A stretch of 64,000 nucleotides of DNA from Berberis thunbergii (Eukaryota > Streptophyta > Magnoliopsida > Ranunculales > Berberidaceae), in assembly GCA_003290165.1 (NCBI GenBank), contig QNQO01000556.1, positions 372,001 through 436,000 of the forward strand, given 5' to 3'. This document shows positions 21,796 through 33,010 of the stretch, piece by piece. How positions within the stretch are numbered: the stretch's first letter is position 1; each line of letters starts with the position of its first letter. The notes under the pieces are model-generated. The model was not told where the DNA came from. It did not search any database and was given only the letters and a program-made list of their open reading frames with translations. The translations under genes and the position numbers were made by a program.

Positions 21796-23185
21796 TAGGG
21801 GTGGCACGGGACTGGATGCCCTCATCCCTATTCCATCGCGTTCATTTAGGGTCAGGATGAGATAGACCTCATCTTGACCTCATCACATCCAAAATGGGTT
21901 CAAGACGGGATAGGATGAGCATGTATTAAATAGTCATCCATGAAAAATAACAAAAGAAACCCATCTCACATTGTTCATATACCAATAATGTCAAATTTAT
22001 GTACATATAACTTTCATCACAACAATATTAAATGTCGTAAAAATTTTGTGGAGGGTTACCTTACAATGAAATTAAGTTTGTCTAGTGAATGATGGGAGAT
22101 GGAAGGAGCCCCTCCATAGATCCATCTTGCATATTTCTGCAATGGTGGAAATATCATTCATACAAGATACAGTTAGGAGCAATGTTCTCCAACTACATAA
22201 CTCATAATCAAGGATTGTGATTTTGCGAAATTATGTTTTTTATTAAATAACGAAAAAAATGAAACGAAAAGAAAAGAGGCAAAAGAAAAAATGTAATTTT
22301 TTCAAAGGGTTTTTTCAAAAAAATTCGAGGTTTTTTCGTAAAAATACAAAAGCATGCATCTACTAAAATTTTCATTTTTTTGAGGATTTTTTTCGTAAAT
22401 TTCAAGTTTTTATTTCTAATTATCATTCATCTAATTATTTATTGATTTTTGAAACCACTCCCTAATTTCCTAATTATCACGTCTTCTACTTATATATTGA
22501 TTATTTAAACTACCCCTTGATTTTCTAATTATAGGCATTTTAGTTTCATTTAATTTATTTTATACATTTATTTACTTGCATATTATTTTTTCACATATTT
22601 AATATACCCTCAAAATTTATTATATATTTTATTTATCCTCGAAATTTTTACTTTTTTTCTTTACACACTTAAATATTTCTCGAAATATTTTTTTTAAATC
22701 AAGAAACCGAAATGAACTCGAAAAACGAAATCACAATCCTTGCTCATAATGCAAAACTAACCCAAACCATTATTTGCCATTTTTTTCTACAATAATTATC
22801 CTATAACCAATCTAAAATGTGAAAAATCATAAATTTTCATTGGTTCTATTTAACCTAAAATTTCCAAAGTGAAGTTTCTACCTAAATAAAGTGTACCAAA
22901 TCAAGCAAGTAAATTTTCAAATAGTAGATGTTTTTATTTAATTTCAACACATCATAAATTTTCCTTTAGAAGAGTAGTTTGAATAATTAATAATAATAAA
23001 TACTAAATAAAAAATTTTGGTATGGGATGGGATGAGCGTTACTGAAATCTTTATTCCGATCTCATCGCAATCTAGATCAGGATCGGGATGAGTTTGATCA
23101 ATCCCAAATAGACCCGAACAAATAGGGATGGGACGGGACCAGTCTGAGACGAGATTGGGATCCTGGGAAGGGACACCCACCCCTA
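21796..23185. mobile_element. Nonautonomous hAT element (1390 bp)
   Basis: Begins TAGGGGTGGCAC and ends CACCCACCCCTA, inverted termini of hAT type, with the perfect 8-bp target duplication ATTGCACT at 21788-21795 and 23186-23193. GGGAT/ATCCC-rich subterminal regions at both ends. No transposase is encoded; the long minus-strand frame at its right end is only a reading of the terminal repeats. It contains a second, nested element. Confidence 0.85.
22209..22742. mobile_element. Nested hAT-type MITE (534 bp)
   Basis: Termini CAAGGATTGTGATTTTGCG and CGAAATCACAATCCTTG form an inverted repeat; the element is flanked by the perfect 8-bp duplication CTCATAAT (22201-22208 and 22743-22750). AT-rich, noncoding. 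It lies wholly inside the hAT element at 21796-23185. Confidence 0.9.
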
Positions 23186-23193
23186 ATTGCACT

Positions 23194-23285
23194 AGTTCTA
23201 CATTACGTTCATCCCGTCCCACAAGATAACGTAACGGGATGGGATCAGGATGGTGTCCATCCCATCCCATGGCCACCCCTAATAT
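23194..23285. mobile_element. Second hAT terminal fragment
   Basis: Directly beyond the 8-bp duplication, 'ccatcccatcccatggccacccctaa' reads as another hAT right end of the same family. Its left end was not found. Between 23286 and 23730 nothing is recognised. Confidence 0.45.
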
Positions 23286-23939
23286 AATACAAGTACATAC
23301 TAAAAAGTAAAAACTACTTGGGCCTTACCATAAGTGGAACCCTAGGCAAATGCCTAAATTGTCTCAAGGAATGGTCAGACATGAATGTCACCATAATTCT
23401 TGTGTTTCATAGAGATTCATATAATGTCCCCTCAAAATAAGAAACGAAGGGCTCAATTTCTTTACAAATTAGAAACGTCCATGCAACAAAGCTTAAGGTG
23501 ATGTGGTGATGAAGAGGTTTGAGGTTACTTTCTAATTATGGTAATATGTTACACTAGTGTTAGGTGGATGGTTTGCCTATCATGACAGGAAACTAATAAT
23601 AAATTTGCCACAATGAACTGGAAGTCCACAAGCCCTTGTTCATTAGTCTGTGGTATATTCCAGACTCACAATTACTTTTTCTCATTCTATGAAGTCTCTT
23701 CTCTCTCTTAAGGTTTTCGACCCACCAACTTTTTTTTTTGTTAAACCACTGCATTAAAGGAAACTAAGAAATATTACACGAATGTTTGCCTACCGAAGTA
23801 GCTAAGTCGCGTGCGATTGAGTTAAGTTCTCGATTAATAAAGTTACAGTACAAAAAACATTGCTTAGAAAGTAAACATCAAATGTTACTAATGATAGGGC
23901 GTCACACCCATCTAGTGGCTAAAAGAGAAATTTGTAGAT

Positions 23940-24242
23940 CCTATTTCAAAATAGAGTTGAGCACTCCTGAATCCCCAAGCAGTAAACATGATCTCCACTG
24001 ATTTGTCTGAATCAACAAGAGTGTCGCTTCTGCGGCAAAACACTCCGCCATGGTGTTGTCTAGGATCTTCCCAGCAATCGGACTTGCTACTATAGCCAAA
24101 AGCTCCCCTTGAAGTTTTATCGCAAAAATGCCCATAGTTACCTTCCGTGAATCAGGAAAAAAAACTGGCATCATAAGAGACTATAATCATGTCTGAGTGT
24201 AATGGGTAAGAGAAGGTAGGCATGTCCTTGTTTGTGCAATTG
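23940..24242 (-). pseudogene. LINE ORF2 C-terminal RNase H-like domain
   Basis: The minus strand reads a VSYDAS-like start (about 24170-24190), MGIFAIKLQGELLAIVAS, MAECFAAEATLLLIQ and LLLGDSGVLNSIL, which are the D, E and D segments of the plant LINE RNase H (RVT_3) domain. It is out of frame with the preceding part and ends before the A-tail at 23731-23740. It is present once, at the 3' end of the array. Confidence 0.7.
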
Positions 24243-27200
24243 ATGGAGTGTGTTCTTGCACATTGAATATGTTCTTGAATAAGATTGACTCGGGTATTTT
24301 CTATTTTGTTAAGTGGTCCAGAGACAGGCTGTCAAAGTGGTGTTGGTTGGGGCGAGGTCTGGGAGTTTCTAAACGAATTGGCCAAGGCTGCATGAAACTG
24401 GATAGCTTTCTCGGGGGAGGAGACAGGTTTGGGGAACCATTGCTTAGACCAAGTTTGCCATATATAATGAAATTTTCTCAAAAAGGTGTTTCGACAAAAC
24501 TTGACACTGTTGAAAATACAGTCGTTTCGGGATCTCCAAATGGTTTGAAGGATTAGCACGAATTGGGACAACAATTGATCCTTGTCCAGTCATCTGGTGT
24601 TGGCGGTTTTCCAAATATACTTGAAAAAAAAATTATCTTTGAATGACGAAATTCATCGACAAGCCAGTCTATTGGTATGGGAGAGATCCTCCAAAGATGA
24701 TGGGTAATGGGGCACTAGAAGAATAAGTGAGCAACATCTTCTTGGTGATTGTTACAAAAAGGGCAACTATCGTCAATAGGGTATGTAATCTAGTGAGATT
24801 AGATCTCGTGGGAAAGATGTTCCTGGCACTTTTTCAGACAAGGAATAAAGTTGAGGGAGGGGCTTTAATCCTCCAAAGTTTTGTATAGAACTTATTAGCT
24901 AACCCCTGATTGCTAGTGTTCGACGAAGATGTGGCAGCATTGTCATTGGAAAGAATCTTGGAAGCGCTTTTGACAAAAAAGATACCATTTTTTTCTGAAT
25001 CCAAATTAAGGAATCCGAGTTCCTTAGATTGATATTTAAAATATCATTGGCAACCAGGGAAGGAAAAAGGTGACAGAGTAACAGGTAATTCCAACAAATA
25101 TTGTGGTCTATTGGTTGCTACCAAAGATCTCGGATTGATTGAGGAAGGTATTGGATGTTCTGGTTCAGGAGACAATCCTTGAGGATAAGAGTCGATTTAA
25201 CCCAACAGTCTTTCTAAACATCAATGTTCTGGCCCATTCTGATTTGCTAGAGCATCAGGTATTTTATTTTGCGAGAGCGGCGATGTTTCCTCTTAATGCA
25301 AAGGACACTATAGAAGGTGTAGAATACATTTCCGAGATACTCTTGTGTCTAAAGTTAAACGATTTATGGCGAGCTCTATGTGTAAGAGGTGAGGAGGTAA
25401 TTTGCCATATGCTTTTCGCTAAGAGAGTCGTGTTCTTGTTCCTTATAGAAAGAATATTAAAGCCGCCAAGAGATCTATTATGAGCTATCAGATCCTAGGT
25501 ACACATATGCTTTGCTTTAGAATCTTCTATGCCATTCCACCAAAAATTACGCGCCAAGTTGTCAATTTTGGTGGATATAGAACTAGGAAGAAGAAAAATT
25601 TCCATATTGTACACTAGAATGGAGTTGATGACCGCTTTGATCATAATGGTTCTACCAGCTTGGGACATAATCTTGGATTTCCAGCTTGAAAGTTTTGAGT
25701 TGACTTTATCGATTATAAACTGAAAATATTTGGCTTTGTTGTTAGACAGCAAGAGAGCCGATCCAAGGTTTTGTCTTTAGGATTGTAGAAATTGGACCCC
25801 ATAATTCTATTAATTATCTCAGCATGTTTCTGGTGGACATTTGAGCTAAAGAAGGCTGAGGATTTATCAAAATTTATATCCTGACCCAAAACTTGGCAGT
25901 ATTGAGTGAAAAGATCCTTAATAGTATGTGTTTCAGACAAAGAGGCTCTACAAAACAGCATAAGATCAACTGCGTAGGGAAGATGGCTGATAGACGGGGT
26001 GTGGCATCTGATATAAATCCCTTTGATCAAATTATTTGCCTCTGCCCATTGGAGGATCTGGGAGAAGGCCTCAGCCACCAGGATGAAAATATAGGGAGAT
26101 AAAGGGATCCCATTGTCTAAATCCACGTGAAGGTTTTATAGAAATGAATGGAGTGCCATTCAGAAGGACCCGCAAGGAAGTGGTCGAGATACATTGTTGT
26201 ATAATCCTAATCTAACCATCTGAAAAGCCTAAAACCCGGGAAAAAAACCACTCAACTCGATCGTAGGCTTTTGCCATTTCAATCTTGATCCCCATACAAC
26301 CCTTTTTTTTACGGAAGTGTTTCATTTGAAAAAGGGCCTCGTGGGTGAGACTGATATTATCCATAATAGAACAACCTTTAAGGAAATCGCCTTGGTTGGG
26401 AGATATTATATATTATCCAATAAAGGTTTCAGGAGGTTGGCCAGGATCTTTGAGATGACTTTGTAAATGACGTTGCAAAGTCCAATAGGTTGGAATTTAT
26501 CAGGGGTGATCGGGTTTCCTATTTTGGGGATCAATGCGATGAAGGTTTCATTGAGATTCGGGTCCATTTGTCGGTGATGAAAAAGTGATTAATCACACCG
26601 ACGACATCGATTTTGACTATGTCACAATAAAATTTCAAAAATAAGGCTTGAAATCCGTCACAACCTGGGGCTTTGTGATTCCCAAAGACGAAAATGGTAT
26701 CCCTGATTTCATCCTCTGAGGGAACACTAAGAAGAAAAGAATTTGTCTCCTCTGAGATAACTAGCGAGAAGAGGGAAAGGATGTTCTGGTCGGGGACTGG
26801 GTCCGAAGATTGATAAATGTCATGAAAATAATCCTTGAACACTTTTCCCACTGAATCATGGTTATTTTGCCACACATTTTGATTATCCTTCAAGCAAAGG
26901 GTCAAGTTCCTTTTTCTACAAAGCAGTGTTGAAAGATGAAAGAACTTGGTATTCCTATCTCCTTCCTTCAGCCAGGATTGCCCCGGCTTGCTTCTCCAGT
27001 AGAGTCATTCTCTGATAAAGAGTTCATTTAACCTATCTTCTAAGATGCCAATCTCAATAGCATTGTTTTTTCAGGGCATCTCATTTTGAAGGCGAGTGAG
27101 AGACTCCTTGGTATTTTTCAGATAAGTGTAGATGTTACAAAATTCATACGTGGTCCACTTAGTAAGTTTGGGACTAAGTTGTTTGGTCTTAATGTGGATA

Positions 27201-27726
27201 TTATTGTCCGAAAGATAGTGGTATTGTGTAGACCAAGTAGAGTTGACTACTGGTTTACAAGTTGGGTTCGGGTCCACATGTGAAAGAATCTAAAAGTTTT
27301 GATCCATTGGGCTTGAAATTTGAGACCAGTTGGAGGGAAATGGTTCAGTGATCTGAGGTTGAGGTGTGTAAGGATTGGCTTATAGCCGAGGGAAATAGTT
27401 AAAGTCAAACAGTGGAAACAAGGATTTTATCTAGTTTCGCTTTGATCTCGTTCCCTTCTCGTCTTTTATTGTTTCAGGTGAAACAGGTTCTATTAAGTGG
27501 GAAATCCATCAGGTTTGTGTTGTCTAAAAAAGTTCTAAGATTGTAGAAGGTAGAATTCCCAGGTCTAGTACCTCCCATCTTGTCTCCAGGATTTAGGAGA
27601 ACATTTAAGTCTGTTATGATGAGACCTAGGAGTTGTTAGAGTGAGTACAGGTTTGTCATATCATGCTAGAATTGGTGTCTAAGAGCAGGGTTAGTTTCAC
27701 TATAAGCAAACAAAGCAGACCAAGAA
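24243..27726 (-). pseudogene. LINE ORF2, unit 1, distal part (endonuclease C-half, RT, zinc-finger region)
   Basis: In minus-strand order: endonuclease C-terminal half (LNVLLN near 27570), RT fingers (FGNHKAPGCDGFQALFLKFY near 26620-26690), RT palm with GIPLSPYIFILVAEAFSQIL (about 26050-26110), the active-site box reading YAVD instead of YADD (about 25970), FDKSSAFFSSNV, then MLSNNKAKYFQFIIDKVNSKLSSWKSK, and the zf-RVT-like end with IWRSRNDCIF at 24500-24530. Several stops and frameshifts. The D-to-V change in the catalytic box alone would abolish RT activity. Confidence 0.8.
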
Positions 27727-30700
27727 GCAGTTGTCACGCCCCGATTTTTGAGAAAAACGAAATCCTAAAATCCACGTAGGATTATCCGTTTCCCTAAAAC
27801 TCGGGACGTGAAATTCAATAACAACAGAAACATTTAGCAGCAATGACAAAAATATAGTTTAGAAAATAGAACAAATTAAAATTTATAATAAAACTCTAAC
27901 CATGAAATACTGACGCTGCTAGCCCCACTAGTGAAACTCCAATAACGCTGCTCAAAAATCTCAAAACCTGAAAAGCTAATCGGCTACATTCCCAAGGGAA
28001 TGTACTCAAGAAGCAAAAGCTCACTTGGGTCAGCAATAAAGCTGGTGTGAGAAATCTTCATCCTAAAATCAATAAAATCGCACGTGATAAACATCAAGCT
28101 AAACAAAAACACACCAACAGGTAGTTCCTCAACGAGGCAAAAGTGTGATGCAAGAAAACACAATTCCAAGAATTTAGTTCCTCATCGAGGCCATCATATC
28201 ATCATCTCAATGAAGTAAAAATGCATTTGCTTGAACTTACCCTATAGGAGTTGACTATAGCAAGTCTGACCTGCAAAAATATTAGTGGACTTGCCATGTT
28301 GCATAAAAAGGATTAGAAACAATGCAACGTAATTTATTCATTTTTATTTGAATTAGGTTCATCTTTTAACGGATTGATCACTTAAACGATACCACATTCG
28401 CACCACCTCCATGCCGAACATACATGCTCGTATGCCTCTCTCATATAAAGGAGGACTACTCCGTCATCCATACCCAAGTGGGGACATCACATACAGGCAT
28501 GCATCGCGGATACTCCTAACTATATGAGTACCAAAAGCCACTCTTGGGCTATCAATGCGCATAAACTCACGTCACATTTTTTACGGATAAATATCAAAGC
28601 CTATTTTAGGCATACAAATTCACCTCATTTCCGCAAGACTTACCCGAGGGTTATTTAGTTTCTCTAGTAAGACGACCCATGGGTCATTTAGTTTCTCTAG
28701 TAAGAGATGAGAAATAATAAACAAAAGAGGTGTGGTAGTTCTAAGTGATACAATTCCAGGTGATTTAAATTTTCAGGAATCAAAGTTTACCAATAACATT
28801 TACTTTTGATATTTCAAAATTCATCCACAATGACATTTTGTCATTTCTGAATCGATTCACAATCGTATCCACCCACATTTTTTTGGGAAACAAAGCATAT
28901 TCATAAATCATGCTTTATAACAACATGACGATCAAGTGACATTTTGTCATTCATAAGTAAATCAATTCACCCGTTATTTTTGGAAAAATGTAATCATTTC
29001 AGATGCATACATACAGAGGAACACCATTAATCTTAAATGGTCCTACATCAATAGTATCAACGAGACATCCAAACAAAACAAACCATAGTGCAAAATCAAA
29101 CACTACTACACATAGTACTCTCCATATGAATGTGATTTTAGGGATAAACACATACCTCCTAGTTTGGCAGAAAGTATCTCAAAAGCTTAATCCAACAAAG
29201 CCACTACATGCAATCTCCGAAAAGACAATTTCAATACATAAACATGAAAGTGCATGACAATCATGGGTGAACACTAACTTACACCAAAGCAACCAGCCTC
29301 ATTCGGCTCCAAACAATATTTTTCTTTACATCAAATGCAACTCAAGACGCCCCAAGGCAGACCCTAAACAACTATGTTCCCATCCCAAAACAGTCAAACA
29401 AATAACCTTTCCAACAACACCGAAATGAATAAGCTGTCCTAACCGGATAGCTTGACCAATCATCACTCAAATGTACATAACTCTCACGTTAGAACCCCAA
29501 ATTGTATCCCGTTTGGGGCCATGAAAACTAGACACCAAGAGGTTTCCAACCATGTAAAGCGTACCCCATGATTATGTCTATAACAATACAGATTGTACAA
29601 ACAAAGCAGGTCATCTGTCAGCCTTCAGCTGATTTACCTATTGTCACTAAAATAAGTATATCTTCCCATACAAAACTCAGATTATGATACCGTAAGATCC
29701 TTTAAAAACTAGACTCAAACAGAAAAAATTTGGTATATAGCATGATACTGTACTTACTCAAAACCGCAATTGAAACCCTTGTAGAAACCTACATAAAATC
29801 AGTCCAACTACATGACGCCTGCTTAATGACGGGGCGTGACAGCAAAGCTGTCTTCACATTATGGAACAACTTGGTTGATCCTTTAATCATATCTGGGAGG
29901 ATCTGTATCATCAAAATTATGGATATTATGACTACACATAACTGCCAATACACTATTGAATGTCCATAAGTAAGTTCCAATTTGAATATTTATCATTAAT
30001 TTAAAAGAACAAACATAAGGATTGTGCACTTTCTGGTACACAGGAGAGGAATAAGGAATGCTAGAATAGACATATGTAGGAGAGGAATGTCAACAACTGC
30101 CACCAAACTATAGATTTTGAGGTCATATAAACCCCCAATGATCTGCCTTTGCCTTCAATTAGATAAAGAGCATCAAAGGGGATCTTTGCAAACACATTCT
30201 CTCGCATATGGAACTAGTTAAACAAGCAAGAAAATATCACAAAGATGAAACAGTAAAGACTTAAAGAGTACCTCTGGTGCACATAGAAGAAAATTCCATC
30301 ATCATGGTCCTTGTTATCCAGAACTTATTACTATTACTTAAAGTTGGCATCATAACACAAACAACCATTCTCTAAGACTTAACTTTCTCTTCATCTTTAG
30401 TCAAGGTATAGTTTTATCATCCATCCTTACTACCTTGATGCACATCAATTTCAGTCTTTGTGCTTCTCTCTGACAACTTTTCATTTGCACAAATAAACTC
30501 AATTCATTGTCATTGTTATTCAACTTGTTTCTACTCAAATGGGCTTCAAAAAAGAGCTTCAGTCACAATGGGGTTTCACACAAACAGAGTTTCAATCATC
30601 AATGAGGTTTCACAAAAAGCTTCAATAATCAAAGGGGTTTCAAAAAGAGTTCCATCATCAAAGTGGTTGCAAATTACTACCCAAACACAAACTAAAATGA

Positions 30701-31326
30701 AGTAAAAGAACTCAAACAAACGTCAATAAATAAACAAAAACAGAGAAATGGGATCATCATCACTCAAAATTCTCAATTCATACAAAAACCTAAAAAGGAA
30801 AATGAAGAAAACTCACCTTTAATCCAAGAATCGAAACTCAATCAACACGTGCTAACCATCTCGTCGCGGCAATATTTTCGCCACAATCCTTCACCATCTC
30901 CCCTTTGTTTTCTCTCTTCCTTGCAGATAGAGAGCACCAACGCACATCTTGTTCTTCCTCAAATCGCAACAACTAGCAACCTCACAGCCATCAACCTATC
31001 ACCGCCACTCTTCTCCTCCATCTCGACATCAAGTGGCAGACACCTCACCGCCACCATCAAGAAGAAAACGCAAGGAAGGGAAGGAGAAAGGAGAAAAGGA
31101 GGGTTCGCACAAGAGAAGAAAGAAAGAAGGGTTTTTGGTTTTATACTATGGGTGGTTATTCGCCCCCAATAAAATTCTGAGGGCACCCACCTTCTAAACA
31201 CACTAAATAAAATCCTAAATTTTGAAATTCACCTTCAATTAAATGTAACCCTATTTTATTTAATTCAAAATAAAATAAATTAGTTTTATAAAATTTAGGG
31301 GTGTTATATTATACACACGTTAAATG

Positions 31327-31651
31327 GAATCTCGTCCCGAGATTCGGTAGGTAAGAAAGTTTACTGAATTTCGAAAAAATACGACTTGTCAAACGAAAGA
31401 AGATTTTAAAAATACAAATTTCAATTAAATTTTATAAACATAAATATTTATTGTCATTGGAAAAGTAGGGGTGTTACATTATATACAACTCAAAAGGAAT
31501 CTCGTCCCGAGATTCACGAAAGTGTTAAGTGAACACTACGGATATCAAACCCCTAAAAAGAAATAATACGAAATAATGTCAAGCAAATATCGAAATTATA
31601 AATAAGATTACACGCGCACACACAAGTCAATGAAACCTCATCATGAGATTC
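31327..31651. repeat. Repeated palindromic motif GAATCTCGTCCCGAGATTC
   Basis: The 19-base near-palindrome occurs at 31327-31345 and 31497-31515, each about 20 bp after 'aggggtgttata/ca', and in decayed form at 31632-31651. On the minus strand the order resembles a Ty3/gypsy pol end followed by an LTR start (TGTAACACCCC), so remnants of another LTR element may be embedded here. Confidence 0.45.
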
Positions 31652-31786
31652 ACGAAGAAAATAAAACAAAACTAAAGTTTTCAAGGTTCGCCCTTGTCAC
31701 TTCATCTTAAGACTTCTAAACTCCTACACACCCATATCCACATTCCGAGGATCACCTAGACTCTACCCCAGCCTAGGCTAACCAAA

Positions 31787-31799
31787 TGCTCTGATACCA
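31787..31799 (-). other. Primer-binding site, initiator tRNA-Met
   Basis: Minus strand TGGTATCAGAGCA, matching the classic initiator tRNA-Met primer site, three bases from the LTR at 31803. Confidence 0.8.
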
Positions 31800-31802
31800 A
31801 AC

Positions 31803-32346
31803 TGTCACGCCCCGATTTTTGAGAAAATGAAACCCTAAAATCCACGTAGGATTATCCGTTTCCCCAAAACTCGGGACGTGAAATTCAATAACAACATAAA
31901 CATTTAGCAGCAATGACAAAAATATAGTTTAGAAAATAGAATAAACTAAAATTTATAATAAATCTCTAACCAGGAAATACTGACGTTGCTAGCCCCACTA
32001 GCGAAACTCCAATAACGCTGCTCAAAAATCTCAAAACCTAAAAAGCTAATCGGCTACATTCCCAAGGGAATGTACCCAAGAAGCAAAAGCTCACTTGGGT
32101 CAGCAATAAAGCTGGTGTGAGAAATTTTCATCCCAAAATCAATAAAATCGCACGTGATAAACATCAAGCTAAACACAAACAATACACAAACACACCAACA
32201 GGTAGTTCCTCAACGAGGCAAAAGTGTCATGCAAGAAAACATAGTTCCAAGAATTTAGTTCCTCATGGAGGACTTTTAAAGCCGTGAGGGCCAGATGGTA
32301 GCCCAAAGAGGATAGTATCGGTACAGTAAGGGAGGGAGTCGTCACA
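31803..32346 (-). repeat. Complete 544-bp LTR (5' LTR of the minus-strand element)
   Basis: TG...CA ends, adjoining the primer site on one side and the target duplication on the other. On the minus strand it starts TGTGACGACTCCCTCCCTTA and contains the plant LTR motif 'ccctcacggctttaaaag' (about 32274-32291), also seen at 6732-6750. Confidence 0.75.
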
Positions 32347-32351
32347 GCAGT

Positions 32352-33010
32352 AGTGATATAGTTATCAGTGATTCAATTTAAGTAATATTTACATGAAGAT
32401 AAAACTGTAACTTGTGTACCTTCCTTCCAAAAAAGAGTATACTTTCCATTTGTTGCAACTGAGACTGTGTTTGAAACCAAGTCTTCGGCGTATACTTTCC
32501 ATCTTGGGTACTGTGGTTTTGGTTTCCGAAATGAACAAAATATCTGGATTGGACTATAGGGAGAGAGACTTGAGATTCTGGAATGCTTGGGTAGTCCCAA
32601 CACCATGAGCATTCCAAGAGAGTATCATAACTGTTCGAGTGGCTTATCATCGGCAGCCGCCTATACATTGTTCCTATTTATGCAGTGATTTCATTGGTTC
32701 CTTGCCCTTTCTGAAACACTTCTGTGATTGTGAGGTGGCTAAGTTCCATGATACCTGTTTGGCCTCCCTCAGTAGAAGTAACCCTTATGAACTGATTGTT
32801 TCTCTAAGTGGTTCCAAGAGTTTGCTTCTTGTGTGTCACTTTGGACTAGTATTTCTTTTTATTACTTAGTATTTCCATAATCTGAGGAGCATCAACTTCT
32901 GTAACAATTGTTTTTCTTTTCCCAAGTTTGACTCCCTTAGTCTCAACTGCTTTCTCTGAGTTCTTCCTATAAACTTTTGTCTTACCCCAACTTCTTTTAT
33001 TTTCTATGTA
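32352..33010 (-). pseudogene. LINE unit 1, proximal part (ORF1 tail, endonuclease N-half)
   Basis: Continuation of unit 1 beyond the LTR insertion. At 32373-32668 the minus strand reads the endonuclease start (out of frame pieces of the SWNAHG, FISETKT type seen in unit 2). At 32846-33010 it reads IENKRSWGKTK and TEVDAPQIMEIL, the ORF1 tail, which here is joined in frame to the ORF2 C-terminal region of unit 2. Confidence 0.75.

Larger units (their letters stand above)
27732..32346 (-). mobile_element. LTR retrotransposon without recognised coding region, inserted in LINE unit 1
   Basis: Starts TGTCACGCCCCG and ends GAGTCGTCACA, flanked by the perfect 5-bp duplication GCAGT (27727-27731 and 32347-32351). 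Removing it restores LINE sequence as in unit 2 (36470-36500). A tRNA-Met primer site lies directly inside the right LTR, so the element is on the minus strand. The left LTR copy (27732-28190) matches 31803-32271 and then departs: about 75 bp of its U3 start, present at 32272-32346, is missing, and 28191-31786 is unrelated noncoding sequence. No gag or pol was seen, so it is nonautonomous or has been replaced internally. Confidence 0.75.

Noticed and set aside
22944..23276. 110-codon minus-strand ORF
   Set aside because: It is a reading of the ATCCC/GGGAT-rich hAT ends and crosses the element border and target duplication.
29831..29841. GGGGCGTGACA, the complement of the LTR start at 27732
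   Set aside because: Only 11 bases match; no flanking LTR sequence in that orientation, so not called as an LTR end.
30849..31201. Three overlapping ORFs on both strands
   Set aside because: All frames are open because of composition; no motif, and the region lies in a noncoding LTR element.
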